Below are positions 27,812 through 36,065 of a stretch of DNA of 64,000 nt, piece after piece. Under the pieces are notes generated by a model, which saw nothing but the letters and a program-made list of their open reading frames with translations, made no database searches and was not told where the DNA came from. Every line of letters begins with the position of its first letter. Within the stretch, counting starts at the first letter, position 1. The stretch covers positions 62,001 to 126,000 of the forward strand of contig JAGSNX010000002.1 in NCBI GenBank assembly GCA_018139225.1. The letters are read 5' to 3'. The stretch is from Microvirga sp. SRT01. Lineage in GTDB: Bacteria > Pseudomonadota > Alphaproteobacteria > Sphingomonadales > Sphingomonadaceae. The position numbers were made by a program, and so were the translations under genes.

Positions 27812-30800
27812 ATGCGCACGCTCTCGGCGGCGGAGATTGCTACCATGCCGCCTGGGGAGGATGCGCTGAAACCAGCATTGGGCACGGCCGAAATCGCGAC
27901 CGAACTGGCGGTTCTGCTTCAACGGGGCGATGTGCTGGTCGCAGAAGCCGACGAGACGCGTGCCCTCGCGCTGACGCGGATACTGGCGGCGATGATGCCA
28001 GGCGCGTGCGTCTGTTTCTGTCCCGGCACCGATGCGTTGCCGGGTGACGATGCGCCGGCATCTCCCGCCAATGTCGGCCAGCGCGTCTCCACGCTACGCG
28101 CCGTTCGCAGGATGCTGGCGGACAAGCAGCACCCGCCGATCGCACTGGTCACCACCGGCGAGGCGCTGGCCAACGCCTATCCCGCGCCTGTCGCGTTCGA
28201 GGCGGAGCCGCCGAAGGTGGCGACCGGCGCGGCGTGCGACCTTCAGGCGCTGTACGATCAACTCGTCTCGATCGGCTATATCGCGGACGAGCGAGTGGAC
28301 GAGCCCGGCGAGGTCGCGTTGCGCGGGCAAGTGCTGGACGTATTCCCCGCCGATGCCGACGACCCCGTGCGGATCGAGGTCGCGGAGGGCGTGATCGCGT
28401 CGATCCGCTGCTACGACCCCGTCGACCAGCGCGCGGTCGGCGAGATCGAGCATCGGGAACTCGGTCGCGTCGCGGAGCCGCCGCTTGGCGACGATCGCTG
28501 TCCGCTGACCACGCATTTGCCGGGGGCCACGATCGCCTTCACCCCCGCCGCGGACGAACGCCGCCGGCGCCTGTTGCTGCTGAGCAAGGATGCCGCACGC
28601 CGGGGGTCCCGTCGCGCCGCACGCGAAGTGATCGACGACGCCGGCTGGCGCGCTGCGCTGAAAGGCCGTGACACCGTGACCTTGCGGCGCACCGACGAAC
28701 CGCCTGCCCGCTTCGTCGAACAGCGTGCGCCGCTGCGCGCCTTCGCAAAGGTCGGCAAGGCGGCGATCGAAGCCGGCGACCGGGTCGTCCTCCTCGGTGG
28801 CGAGCGCGACCTGCGCTTCCTGACCCGGCGTCTGGAAAGCGTGCTGGACCAGCCGGCCGAACAGCTCGCGACATGGGCCGCCGTCCACGATGCGGCGCCC
28901 GGCACGCTGCTGACACTCGCGGTCCCGGCCGATCGCGGCTTTCGCCGGCCCGGCATCCTCGCCGTGGCAGCATCCGACCTGATCGGCAGCCGCGCCGACC
29001 GTGACGAAGCGCCGTCGCGTGCGGCCAATGTAGCGCTGATCCAGACCGCGGAGGTCCGCGTCGGCGACACCGTCATCCACGAGGATCACGGCATCGGTAC
29101 CGTGACCGGGCTCGAAACGCTGCCCGGTGACCAGGAGCAGCCGGGCGGCGACGCAATCAAACTCACCTATGCGAGGAATGCGGTGCGCCTCGTTCCCGTC
29201 GCGGAGGCGGATCGGCTGTGGCGCTACGGCGCGGAGGACGACGCGGTCACGCTCGACACGCTCGACGGCAAGAGCTGGCAGCAGCGCCGCGCGGGGATCG
29301 ACGCCGCGATCGCCGAAACGGCACGCCAATTGACCGAAATGGCAGCGGAGCGTGCCGATCGCACCGCGCCGGTGCTGGACCCCGCCCCCGCCGATTATGA
29401 GCGGTTCGCGGCCGGGTTCCCCTTTTCGGAAACGCCCGACCAGCTCGCCGCGATCGAGGCGGTGCGCAGCGACCTCTCCTCCGGGCGGCCGATGGACCGG
29501 CTCGTCATCGGCGATGTCGGCTATGGCAAGACGGAGGTGGCGTTGCGCGCCGCGGCGGTCGCGGCACTGTCCGGGAGGCAAGTTGCGCTGGCCGCGCCGA
29601 CCACCGTACTCGCCCGCCAGCATCTCGACAGCTTCGTGCGTCGGTTCGACAATACCGACATCGTCGTCGCCGGCCTGTCGCGGCTGTCGACACCCGCGGA
29701 GAAGCGCCGCATCAAGGCCGGGCTGGCCGATGGCAGCATCCATGTCGTGATCGGCACCGGCGCCGTCGCCGCAAAAGGTGTGGCGTACAAGGATCTGGCG
29801 TTGGTCATCGTCGACGAGGAGCAGCGCTTCGGGGCCGCCGACAAGGCGCGGTTGCAGGATCTGTCCGCCGGCCACGTCCTGACGCTGTCGGCGACGCCGA
29901 TCCCGCGCACGCTCCAGACCGCGCTCGTCGGCCTGCGCCAATTGTCGATCATCGCAACGCCACCGGCGCGGCGACAGCCGATCCGCACCGCCGTCTCGAC
30001 GTTCGATACCGAAGTGCTGCGCGCGGCGCTGCTGCGGGAGCGGGCGCGGGGCGGGCAGAGTTTCGTGGTGGTGCCACGGATCGCCGACATGGCGCCGCTG
30101 GCGGAGACGCTTAACAAGCTCGTCCCGGAGCTCGAACTGCTCCAGGCGCACGGGAAGATGCCGGCGGCTGAGATCGACGAGGCGATGGTCCGCTTCGGGC
30201 GCGGCGACGGCGACGTCCTGCTGGCGACCAACATCATCGAAGCGGGGCTCGACGTGCCGCGCGCGAACACGATGGCGATCGTTCACGCCGACCGGTTCGG
30301 GCTGGCGCAGTTGCACCAGTTGCGCGGGCGCGTCGGCCGCGGCCATCGCCGCGGGCAGGTGCTGCTGTTCACCGATGCCGAGCAGGCGATCGCCCCCCGC
30401 ACGCTCAAGCGGCTGCGGACGCTGGAGGCGTTCGACCGGCTGGGTGCGGGCTTTGCGATCAGCGCCCGCGACCTTGACATGCGCGGAGCCGGCGATCTGC
30501 TCGGCGAGACGCAGGCGGGTCACATGCGGCTGATCGGCGTCGAACTGTATCAGCAGTTGCTGGAGGGAGCGTTGCGCGTAGCGCGCGGGGAAACGGCGGA
30601 GCGGTGGACGCCGGAACTGAATCTGGGCGTCGAGGGCCGACTGTCCGAAGAGTGGATCCCGGACGAGGACCTGCGCATCTCGCTGTACGCACGGCTCGCG
30701 CGGCTGCGGGACGCGGTGGAACTCGATGCGTTCGAGCAGGAATTGCAGGACCGCTTCGGTGAATTGCCCGACGAGGCTCAACGCTTGCTCGCGGTCGCAC

Positions 30801-31000
30801 GGCTGCGTGAACTGGCGCGCGATCACGGTATCGCCCGGATCGATGCGGGACCAGCCGCGATCGCGCTGACGCCGCGACCCGACAGCGACATGGCCGGCGG
30901 GTTCGAAGGCTTGACGGAAAAGAACGGGCGACTGTTGCTGGCGGAACGGATCGACGATGCCGGGGTGAGGCTGGAGCGTCTGGTGGGGCTGCTCGGCTGA
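27812..31000 (+). CDS. Mfd-like transcription-repair coupling helicase (short form)
   Basis: 1062 residues. The N-terminal UvrB-homology region is degenerate (VLVAEADETRALALTRIL), followed by an RNA-polymerase-interaction/CarD-type domain (VGDTVIHEDHGIGTVTGLE), a RecG-like helicase core with Walker A GDVGYGKTE (K573) and DEEQ at 668-671, TRG-region motifs (LRGRVGRGHRRGQVLLF) and a C-terminal domain. Canonical Mfd is about 1150 residues with a fully conserved RID; here that domain is shortened and diverged (GDAIKLTYARNAVRLVPV). This looks like a paralogue that could still act on stalled RNA polymerase; whether a canonical mfd is elsewhere cannot be seen. Confidence 0.87.
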   Translation: MRTLSAAEIATMPPGEDALKPALGTAEIATELAVLLQRGDVLVAEADETRALALTRILAAMMPGACVCFCPGTDALPGDDAPASPANVGQRVSTLRAVRRMLADKQHPPIALVTTGEALANAYPAPVAFEAEPPKVATGAACDLQALYDQLVSIGYIADERVDEPGEVALRGQVLDVFPADADDPVRIEVAEGVIASIRCYDPVDQRAVGEIEHRELGRVAEPPLGDDRCPLTTHLPGATIAFTPAADERRRRLLLLSKDAARRGSRRAAREVIDDAGWRAALKGRDTVTLRRTDEPPARFVEQRAPLRAFAKVGKAAIEAGDRVVLLGGERDLRFLTRRLESVLDQPAEQLATWAAVHDAAPGTLLTLAVPADRGFRRPGILAVAASDLIGSRADRDEAPSRAANVALIQTAEVRVGDTVIHEDHGIGTVTGLETLPGDQEQPGGDAIKLTYARNAVRLVPVAEADRLWRYGAEDDAVTLDTLDGKSWQQRRAGIDAAIAETARQLTEMAAERADRTAPVLDPAPADYERFAAGFPFSETPDQLAAIEAVRSDLSSGRPMDRLVIGDVGYGKTEVALRAAAVAALSGRQVALAAPTTVLARQHLDSFVRRFDNTDIVVAGLSRLSTPAEKRRIKAGLADGSIHVVIGTGAVAAKGVAYKDLALVIVDEEQRFGAADKARLQDLSAGHVLTLSATPIPRTLQTALVGLRQLSIIATPPARRQPIRTAVSTFDTEVLRAALLRERARGGQSFVVVPRIADMAPLAETLNKLVPELELLQAHGKMPAAEIDEAMVRFGRGDGDVLLATNIIEAGLDVPRANTMAIVHADRFGLAQLHQLRGRVGRGHRRGQVLLFTDAEQAIAPRTLKRLRTLEAFDRLGAGFAISARDLDMRGAGDLLGETQAGHMRLIGVELYQQLLEGALRVARGETAERWTPELNLGVEGRLSEEWIPDEDLRISLYARLARLRDAVELDAFEQELQDRFGELPDEAQRLLAVARLRELARDHGIARIDAGPAAIALTPRPDSDMAGGFEGLTEKNGRLLLAERIDDAGVRLERLVGLLG

Positions 31001-31040
31001 CCATCGCGGAGCCAGTCGATCGGTCGTACGTTGGCGCGAC

Positions 31041-31397
31041 ATGCCTCATGCCAGTAACATTGTTTATCCGACCGGACCGGATGCACCGCACGCTTTCGAC
31101 ATCATCCCGCTGAAGCCGCGCAAGGGCAATCTGGATGCGCTCTGCCCGGTCTGTCGCGGCTATGGCGAGTGGAATACCGAGATCGATCTTGTCAGCTTCC
31201 GCTGCAAGCGCGCGATCTGCGACCGCTGCCTCGGTGCGGGCTGGGTCGAGACGGGTGTCGATCCGATCGGCTATCCCGACATCGAACTGTCACCCGAGGG
31301 AAATCCGCAATGGGTCACCCGCTTCGTCCCGCGCGAGGATGTCGTGGGTGACGACGTGCCGCACGGCAATCTGCTGGAGCCGAAGCCCGGCGCCTGA
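31041..31397 (+). CDS. Small protein with two CxxCxGxG zinc-binding motifs
   Basis: 118 residues from ATG 31041. Two DnaJ-type knuckles are seen, CPVCRGYG at 35-42 and CDRCLGAG at 60-67, with another Cys at 55 between them. No J-domain or other domain is present; the rest is polar and acidic (PDIELSPEGNPQWVTRFVPRED). It lies 40 bases downstream of the Mfd-like gene, possibly in the same transcript. Function is not known; binding of one zinc by the four knuckle cysteines is inferred from the motif. Confidence 0.75.
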   Translation: MPHASNIVYPTGPDAPHAFDIIPLKPRKGNLDALCPVCRGYGEWNTEIDLVSFRCKRAICDRCLGAGWVETGVDPIGYPDIELSPEGNPQWVTRFVPREDVVGDDVPHGNLLEPKPGA

Positions 31398-31399
31398 CC

Positions 31400-31864
31400 T
31401 CAGGCGAAGATGCCGATCACAAGCGTCAGCCCACCGAGACCGACCGAAAGCGGCGTCCTGATCCGCATCCACCAAGCCGGCGCCAGCCCCGCGGCACGCA
31501 GCCGCCGGTCGACGACGAGCGATCCAAGGATCGCCATTCCCAACGCGATCAGCGATGCTCTGGGCGACGGCGTCCCGAACGCCCAGAGCAGCGCGGCGGC
31601 GAAGGCGATCAGGGACGGCGTCACGGCCGCGAACCAGAGCCAGCGCGGTGCCCGCACATCCGCTTGCGCCGCGATGCCCCACCACATGCCGCCGAGGAAA
31701 CTCAGGATCAGGGCAGCGTAGGCGAAGGCGACGATCACTGCCGCGTCGTGCCAGCGCGGTCCGAGGACCAGCAGCGCGAGCAGTGCCGCTATCTGGGGGA
31801 GAAGACCGGCAAAGCCGAGGGCGCCGACGACGGGATCGGGTGGGCTGGTCCTGCTTGTGGTCAT
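31400..31864 (-). CDS. DUF3429 family membrane protein
   Basis: 154 residues from ATG 31864-31862. Five predicted helices, with the DUF3429 pattern PPDPVVGALGFAGLLPQIAALLAL and YAALILSFLGGMWWGIAA. Function is unknown. It converges with the preceding CxxCxGxG gene, with stops only 2 bases apart, and is divergent from the cNMP/thioredoxin-reductase gene. Confidence 0.85.
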   Translation of the reverse strand: MTTSRTSPPDPVVGALGFAGLLPQIAALLALLVLGPRWHDAAVIVAFAYAALILSFLGGMWWGIAAQADVRAPRWLWFAAVTPSLIAFAAALLWAFGTPSPRASLIALGMAILGSLVVDRRLRAAGLAPAWWMRIRTPLSVGLGGLTLVIGIFA

Positions 31865-31985
31865 GCTTCGCTCCGGCTGCGATGTCGGTGCCGCTACAAC
31901 GACGCGGGGCGGCAATGTTTGCAAAGCCCTGCTGCGCTGCAAAAACGTGTGTATGGTGGAGGTTGCACGACCGTTGGAGGGCAGG

Positions 31986-33626
31986 ATGAGCACGATCGAC
32001 ACCCGCGAACATCAACGCTTTCCAACATTGTCGCCGGCGCACATCGACACGGCACGCCGCTTCGCCAGCGGTCCCGAGGTGCGGTTCGCGGCGGGCGAGA
32101 GCGTCTACGCGATCGGTGATCTGCACGCGCCGGCCTGGCTGGTGCTCGCCGGATCGATCGAGGTCGTGCGCCGTGACGGGCTCAGCCGGGAGGCGCCGGT
32201 CACCACGCACGGCGTCGGCCAGTTTTCGGGGGAGGTGAACCAGCTAGCCGGGCGTGCCTCGATCGCGGCGGGGCATGCCGGGCCGGACGGGTGCACGGCG
32301 CTGCCGTTCGATGCGGCGCATCTGCGCGCGTTGATGGTCGGATCCGCCGATCTCGGCGAGATCGTGATGCGCGCGCTGATCCTGCGCCGCGTCAGCCTCA
32401 TCGAGGAGGGCGGCGCGGGTACGATCCTGATCGGCGTGCCCGGCAGCCCCGATATCATGCGGCTACAGGGCTTCCTCAGCCGTAGCGGCTTGCCCAATCT
32501 CGTCCTCGACATCCATTCCGACGAAGAGGGCCGCGCGCTGGTCGAACGCACGGGCGTTCTGCCAGAAGAGCTGCCGCTCGTCGTCTGCCCGTCCGGTCCG
32601 CTCCTGAAACATCCGAGCAACGAGGAACTCGCCGCCTGCCTCGGCATCGTGCCTGCGATCGATCCCGACCGCCTGTACGACGTTGCGGTGGTCGGCGCGG
32701 GTCCGGCCGGGCTGGCGACGGCGGTCTATGCCGCCAGCGAGGGGCTGTCGGTGGTGGTGCTCGACGCGCGTGCGATGGGCGGACAGGCTGGCGCGTCGTC
32801 GCGGATCGAGAACTACCTGGGCTTTCCGACCGGCATCTCCGGGCAGGCGCTGGCGGGCCGCGCGTTCAATCAGGCGCTGAAGTTCGGGGCGGAAGTGGCG
32901 ATACCGGTCGGCGTGGAGCGGCTCGACTGCGACGGCGAGCATCTGACGCTGGTGTGCAGCGGCGACCGACGGATCGCGGCGGCGACCGTCGTGATCGCGT
33001 CGGGCGCGCGCTATCGCCGGCCCGACGTGCCGAACCTCGCGACGTTCGAGGGGGCGGGCATTTCCTATTGGGTGTCGCCGATCGAGGCACGGCTGTGCGC
33101 GGGCGAGGATGTGGCGCTGGTTGGCGGCGGCAATTCGGCGGGGCAGGCGGTCGTCTTCCTTGCGCCGCAGGTGAACCGCCTGCACCTGATCGTCCGCCGC
33201 CCGCTCGTGGAGACGATGTCGCGCTACCTGATCGACCGGATCGCCGCGCTTCCCAATGTCGAGGTGCATGTCGGCTACGAAGTCGCGGCACTGGAGGGAG
33301 ATCGCATCGGCGGGCTGACCGCGGCGACCTTCCGCAACCGGCACGACGGCACGACCTATAGCTGCGCGCTGCGCCACCTGTTCCTGTTCATCGGCGCGGA
33401 CCCGAATGCCGACTGGGCGCGAGACTGCGTCGACACCGATGAGAAGGGCTTCGTCGTCACCGGCAACGCCGCCCTGCCCCTGGAGACGAGCAAGCCCGGC
33501 GTGTTCGCGATCGGCGACGTGCGCGCCGGTTCCACCAAGCGGGTCGCCGCGGCGGTGGGCGAGGGAGCGGCGGTCGTCGCGCAGATCCACGCCTTGCTGG
33601 CGGACCGGAAAGCAGAGGCGGGATGA
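31986..33626 (+). CDS. Cyclic-nucleotide-binding-like / thioredoxin-reductase-like FAD fusion protein
   Basis: 546 residues from ATG 31986 behind ggagggcagg. Residues 1-150 form a cNMP-binding (CRP-like) domain (GESVYAIGDLHAPAWLVLAGSIEVVRRDG), a short linker domain follows, and from about residue 230 there is a pyridine nucleotide-disulfide oxidoreductase with GAGPAGLATAVYAASEG (FAD), GGGNSAGQAVVFLA (NADPH) and FAIGDVRAGS. The CxxC redox motif of true thioredoxin reductases is missing: the position reads YWVSPIEA, as in other fusions of this kind. So it is unlikely to reduce thioredoxin by the standard mechanism. Substrate unknown. Confidence 0.86.
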   Translation: MSTIDTREHQRFPTLSPAHIDTARRFASGPEVRFAAGESVYAIGDLHAPAWLVLAGSIEVVRRDGLSREAPVTTHGVGQFSGEVNQLAGRASIAAGHAGPDGCTALPFDAAHLRALMVGSADLGEIVMRALILRRVSLIEEGGAGTILIGVPGSPDIMRLQGFLSRSGLPNLVLDIHSDEEGRALVERTGVLPEELPLVVCPSGPLLKHPSNEELAACLGIVPAIDPDRLYDVAVVGAGPAGLATAVYAASEGLSVVVLDARAMGGQAGASSRIENYLGFPTGISGQALAGRAFNQALKFGAEVAIPVGVERLDCDGEHLTLVCSGDRRIAAATVVIASGARYRRPDVPNLATFEGAGISYWVSPIEARLCAGEDVALVGGGNSAGQAVVFLAPQVNRLHLIVRRPLVETMSRYLIDRIAALPNVEVHVGYEVAALEGDRIGGLTAATFRNRHDGTTYSCALRHLFLFIGADPNADWARDCVDTDEKGFVVTGNAALPLETSKPGVFAIGDVRAGSTKRVAAAVGEGAAVVAQIHALLADRKAEAG

Positions 33627-33682
33627 TCCCGTCGCGGGCTTAGGTATGGGGAGGCCGATTGCCTGATGCCAGCAGGAATTTA

Positions 33683-33708
33683 GGAACACCCGCCGCGCCT
33701 CGTGCGTC
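33683..33708 (+). promoter_or_regulatory. EcfG-like general stress promoter
   Basis: GGAAC at 33683-33687, a 17-base spacer and CGTC at 33705-33708, one base from the CGTT consensus. It ends 32 bases before the start of the cupin gene and could drive cupin, SDR and the following small gene. Confidence 0.45.
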
Positions 33709-33740
33709 GAACCTGTCGATATCGCCGACAGGAGAACAAG

Positions 33741-34157
33741 ATGACGATCTTCAACAAGGATATGGTCGACCTCGCGACGCGGAACGAGCTCTGGCAGAAG
33801 GAGGTCTACCGCGACAAGAAGGTGCAGATCGTCCTGATGAGCATCCCGGCCGGCGAGGAGATCGGCATGGAAACGCATCCGGCCGACCAGACCACCTTCA
33901 TCGTCGCCGGCGATGCGCACGTCGTGATCGACGGTCATTCGACCAAGGCGGGTCCCAACCACCTCGTCGTCGTACCCAAGGGCGCGCAGCACAATATCGT
34001 CAACAAGGGTTCGGGCGAGTTGAAGCTGTTCTCCGTCTACGCCCCGCCTGCGGAGCCGGAGGGCGCGGCGTTCAGGACCAAGGAAGAGGCTGAGGAAGCC
34101 GAGAAGGGTCTGCTCGCCAAGGCGGCGGATGCGGTCAAGGAGGCAGTCGGGCGATGA
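33741..34157 (+). CDS. Single-domain cupin protein
   Basis: 138 residues from ATG 33741 with RBS caggaga. A small cupin barrel is seen: motif 1 as GMETHPADQTTFIVAGDAHVVIDG and motif 2 as HLVVVPKGAQHNIVNKG. One histidine of the usual metal site is present in each motif. An acidic helical tail (KEEAEEAEKGLLAKAADAVKEA) follows. It is probably an EcfG-controlled stress gene by its promoter. Its stop overlaps the SDR start (ATGA). Confidence 0.86.
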   Translation: MTIFNKDMVDLATRNELWQKEVYRDKKVQIVLMSIPAGEEIGMETHPADQTTFIVAGDAHVVIDGHSTKAGPNHLVVVPKGAQHNIVNKGSGELKLFSVYAPPAEPEGAAFRTKEEAEEAEKGLLAKAADAVKEAVGR

Positions 34158-35146
34158 GCGGCGCGGCGGCGGGCAAGGACGGCGCGCCGCTGCGCGTCGT
34201 CATCACCGGTGCGTCGAGCGGGATCGGCGCGGCGACCGCAATCGCCTTCGCACAGGAGGGCGCACGGCTGATGCTGGGCGCGCGCGGTGAAGCCGGTCTG
34301 GAGGATATCGCCCGTCGCTGTCGCGAAGCGGGTGGCGATGCCGCGGTGCAGGTGGTCGACGCGACCGACGCCGCGGCGGTGGCCGGGTTCGCGGCGTCGG
34401 CGCGCGACAGGCTGGGCGGCATCGACCTGTGGTTCAGCTGCATTGGGGTCGGGGTCGTCGGCAAGTATCAGGACGTTCCGATCGCGGATCACGCGCGGGT
34501 GATCGAGACGAATCTGGTTAGTCACATGAACGACGTCCACGCGGTCTTGCCGATCTTCCTCGCGCAGGATCGCGGCACCTGGGTGAACATGATCTCGGTC
34601 GGCGGCTTCGTCGCGACGCCCTATGCGGCGGCCTATGCAGCGAGCAAATTCGGATTGCGCGGGTTCAGTCAGGCCCTGCGTGGCGAAGTGTCGAAGCGGC
34701 CGAACATCCACATCTGCGATGTGTATCCCACCTTTGTCGACACACCGGGCATCGACCACGCGGGTAATTATACGGGCGCCAAGCTGTCGCTGCCGCCCGG
34801 TGCGCTCGCGCCGGAAACGGTCGCGAGGGCGGTGGTCCGGCTCGCGCGGCATCCCCGCAACACGACCGTGGTCGGTGCGCCGGCGATCGCGCTGAAGCTC
34901 GGCCAGTTCGCGGCGCCCAACCTGGGTGCGGCGATGATGAACGGCTTTATGGATGTCTGGGCGAGCAGGGCGGACACGGGCGAAGACGATAGCGGCACAC
35001 TCCACGAGCCGCCCTCCGGCGCCAGCGGCACGGATGGCGGGCGTCGCCACCCTGAGCGGCGACGCAAGGCGGCTGCCGCGGCGGGCGCGACGGCCGCCGT
35101 CGGGCTCGCCGCGGTGGGTGCGTGGCTATGGCAACGCCGCCGGTAA
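34154..35146 (+). CDS. SDR family oxidoreductase with C-terminal membrane anchor
   Basis: 330 residues. Classical short-chain dehydrogenase: TGASSGIG for NAD(P), a catalytic YAASK (Tyr and Lys intact), and a C-terminal part ending in GATAAVGLAAVGAWLWQRRR, a likely membrane anchor. A polar linker (DSGTLHEPPSGASGTDGGRRH) separates the two. Substrate is unknown. The start overlaps the cupin stop by four bases, so both are made together, and the 3' end overlaps the next gene by 19 bases. Confidence 0.88.
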   Translation: MSGAAAGKDGAPLRVVITGASSGIGAATAIAFAQEGARLMLGARGEAGLEDIARRCREAGGDAAVQVVDATDAAAVAGFAASARDRLGGIDLWFSCIGVGVVGKYQDVPIADHARVIETNLVSHMNDVHAVLPIFLAQDRGTWVNMISVGGFVATPYAAAYAASKFGLRGFSQALRGEVSKRPNIHICDVYPTFVDTPGIDHAGNYTGAKLSLPPGALAPETVARAVVRLARHPRNTTVVGAPAIALKLGQFAAPNLGAAMMNGFMDVWASRADTGEDDSGTLHEPPSGASGTDGGRRHPERRRKAAAAAGATAAVGLAAVGAWLWQRRR

Positions 35147-35442
35147 CGCCGGACGGCCGCTACATCGTGGTGCGCGGACGCCTTTGGCGGCGCGCGAACC
35201 CGAACTTGGCGGAAGACGAGCGGCAGGCACTGGTCGATCGGCTGATGACCGCGCGCCGTGCCGTGCGGTCGGCCTTGGCCAGCGGGGACGCCGCGGCGTT
35301 GAAGGCGGCGCGGTCGGATGTGAATGCGGCGAAGATCGGTCTTGGCGAGCGTGGTCCGGTGTGGTGGCAGGGCGACGATCTCAACCGCCATATGGCGGCG
35401 AATACTCCCTACGCCGATTGGCATGCGGCAATCGACGAATAA
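35128..35442 (+). CDS. Conserved hypothetical protein (YIVVRGRLWR family)
   Basis: 104 residues from ATG 35128 inside the end of the SDR gene. The pattern DGRYIVVRGRLWRRANPNLAEDER, a helical centre, and the end GPVWWQGDDLNRHMAANTPYADWH recur in conserved hypothetical proteins from many Proteobacteria. No function is known. It is the last gene of the cupin-SDR transcript, which ends at a GC-rich hairpin. Confidence 0.8.
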   Translation: MATPPVTPDGRYIVVRGRLWRRANPNLAEDERQALVDRLMTARRAVRSALASGDAAALKAARSDVNAAKIGLGERGPVWWQGDDLNRHMAANTPYADWHAAIDE

Positions 35443-35445
35443 CAC

Positions 35446-35468
35446 GGGGCGGCCGGTCCGACCGCCCC
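35446..35468. terminator. Bidirectional hairpin between convergent genes
   Basis: GGGGCGG and CCGCCCC form a 7-base stem around a 9-base loop, 3 bases after one stop and 7 bases before the convergent one. There is no U-run, so it is only a probable terminator. Confidence 0.5.
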
Positions 35469-35475
35469 GCCGACG

Positions 35476-35856
35476 TCAGCCCTTCTTGCGCGCGCGCTTT
35501 GGTGCGGCGGCGGCTTCCGTGTCTTCATCCTCGTCGGGCTGATCCTCGCCCGCCTCGGTCAATGCCTCGCCGAGTGCCTTCAACTTGTCCTGCGACTTAT
35601 CCGCCTTGTCCGCGATCTTCGTCGTCGCGACACCCAGGCGGTGCAGTAGCGCGTGGACGCGGTCGGCATCCGGCGTATCCTTTTCGAGCTGCTTGCGCAG
35701 CGAACCCAGGTCGCGGAGGATACCCTTTGCTCCGGTCAAGTCCAGATCGGCCAGCGCGGCCTCCCAATCCTCGACCATGTGCGCACCCTTGTCGGGCTTG
35801 GTTTCGTCGAGGCCGCGGTTGATCGCGTTCATCGTTCCGGCAAATTTGACAGCCAT
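35476..35856 (-). CDS. Hypothetical coiled-coil stress-type protein
   Basis: 126 residues from ATG 35856-35854 with RBS gagagga. Mostly helical and charged (LGSLRKQLEKDTPDADRVHALLHRLGVATTKIADKADKSQDKLKALGEAL), with an acidic then basic tail (EDQPDEDEDTEAAAAPKRARKKG). There is no signal or membrane helix. I do not recognise a named family. An EcfG-like promoter (GGAAT-N16-CGTT) lies about 50 bases upstream, so general stress control is inferred. Confidence 0.7.
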   Translation of the reverse strand: MAVKFAGTMNAINRGLDETKPDKGAHMVEDWEAALADLDLTGAKGILRDLGSLRKQLEKDTPDADRVHALLHRLGVATTKIADKADKSQDKLKALGEALTEAGEDQPDEDEDTEAAAAPKRARKKG

Positions 35857-35905
35857 CAGGCACATCCTCTCGTACGGGAGAAATCCCGCGCCGCTAACGA
35901 GGCGT

Positions 35906-35930
35906 AACGGCCGATGGCTCCGCTGATTCC
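35906..35930 (-). promoter_or_regulatory. EcfG-like general stress promoter
   Basis: On the minus strand GGAAT (35930-35926), a 16-base spacer, and CGTT (35909-35906); one mismatch from GGAAC-N16-CGTT. It is 50 bases upstream of the coiled-coil gene. Confidence 0.55.
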
Positions 35931-36065
35931 ATGCGAACGGCAACATAGGTTGCAGTGCTTGATCGGGATCAAGCGCTTTGCTCCAACATCCTCTAAATTA
36001 CTGGAAAGCATGAACCTTTTCCGATGATCGACGCTGTTCTTGCATCAATTCGCAGGAGTGTTGTC

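Noticed and set aside
28094..31042. Open frame of about 982 codons on the minus strand
   Set aside because: Antisense shadow of the Mfd-like gene.
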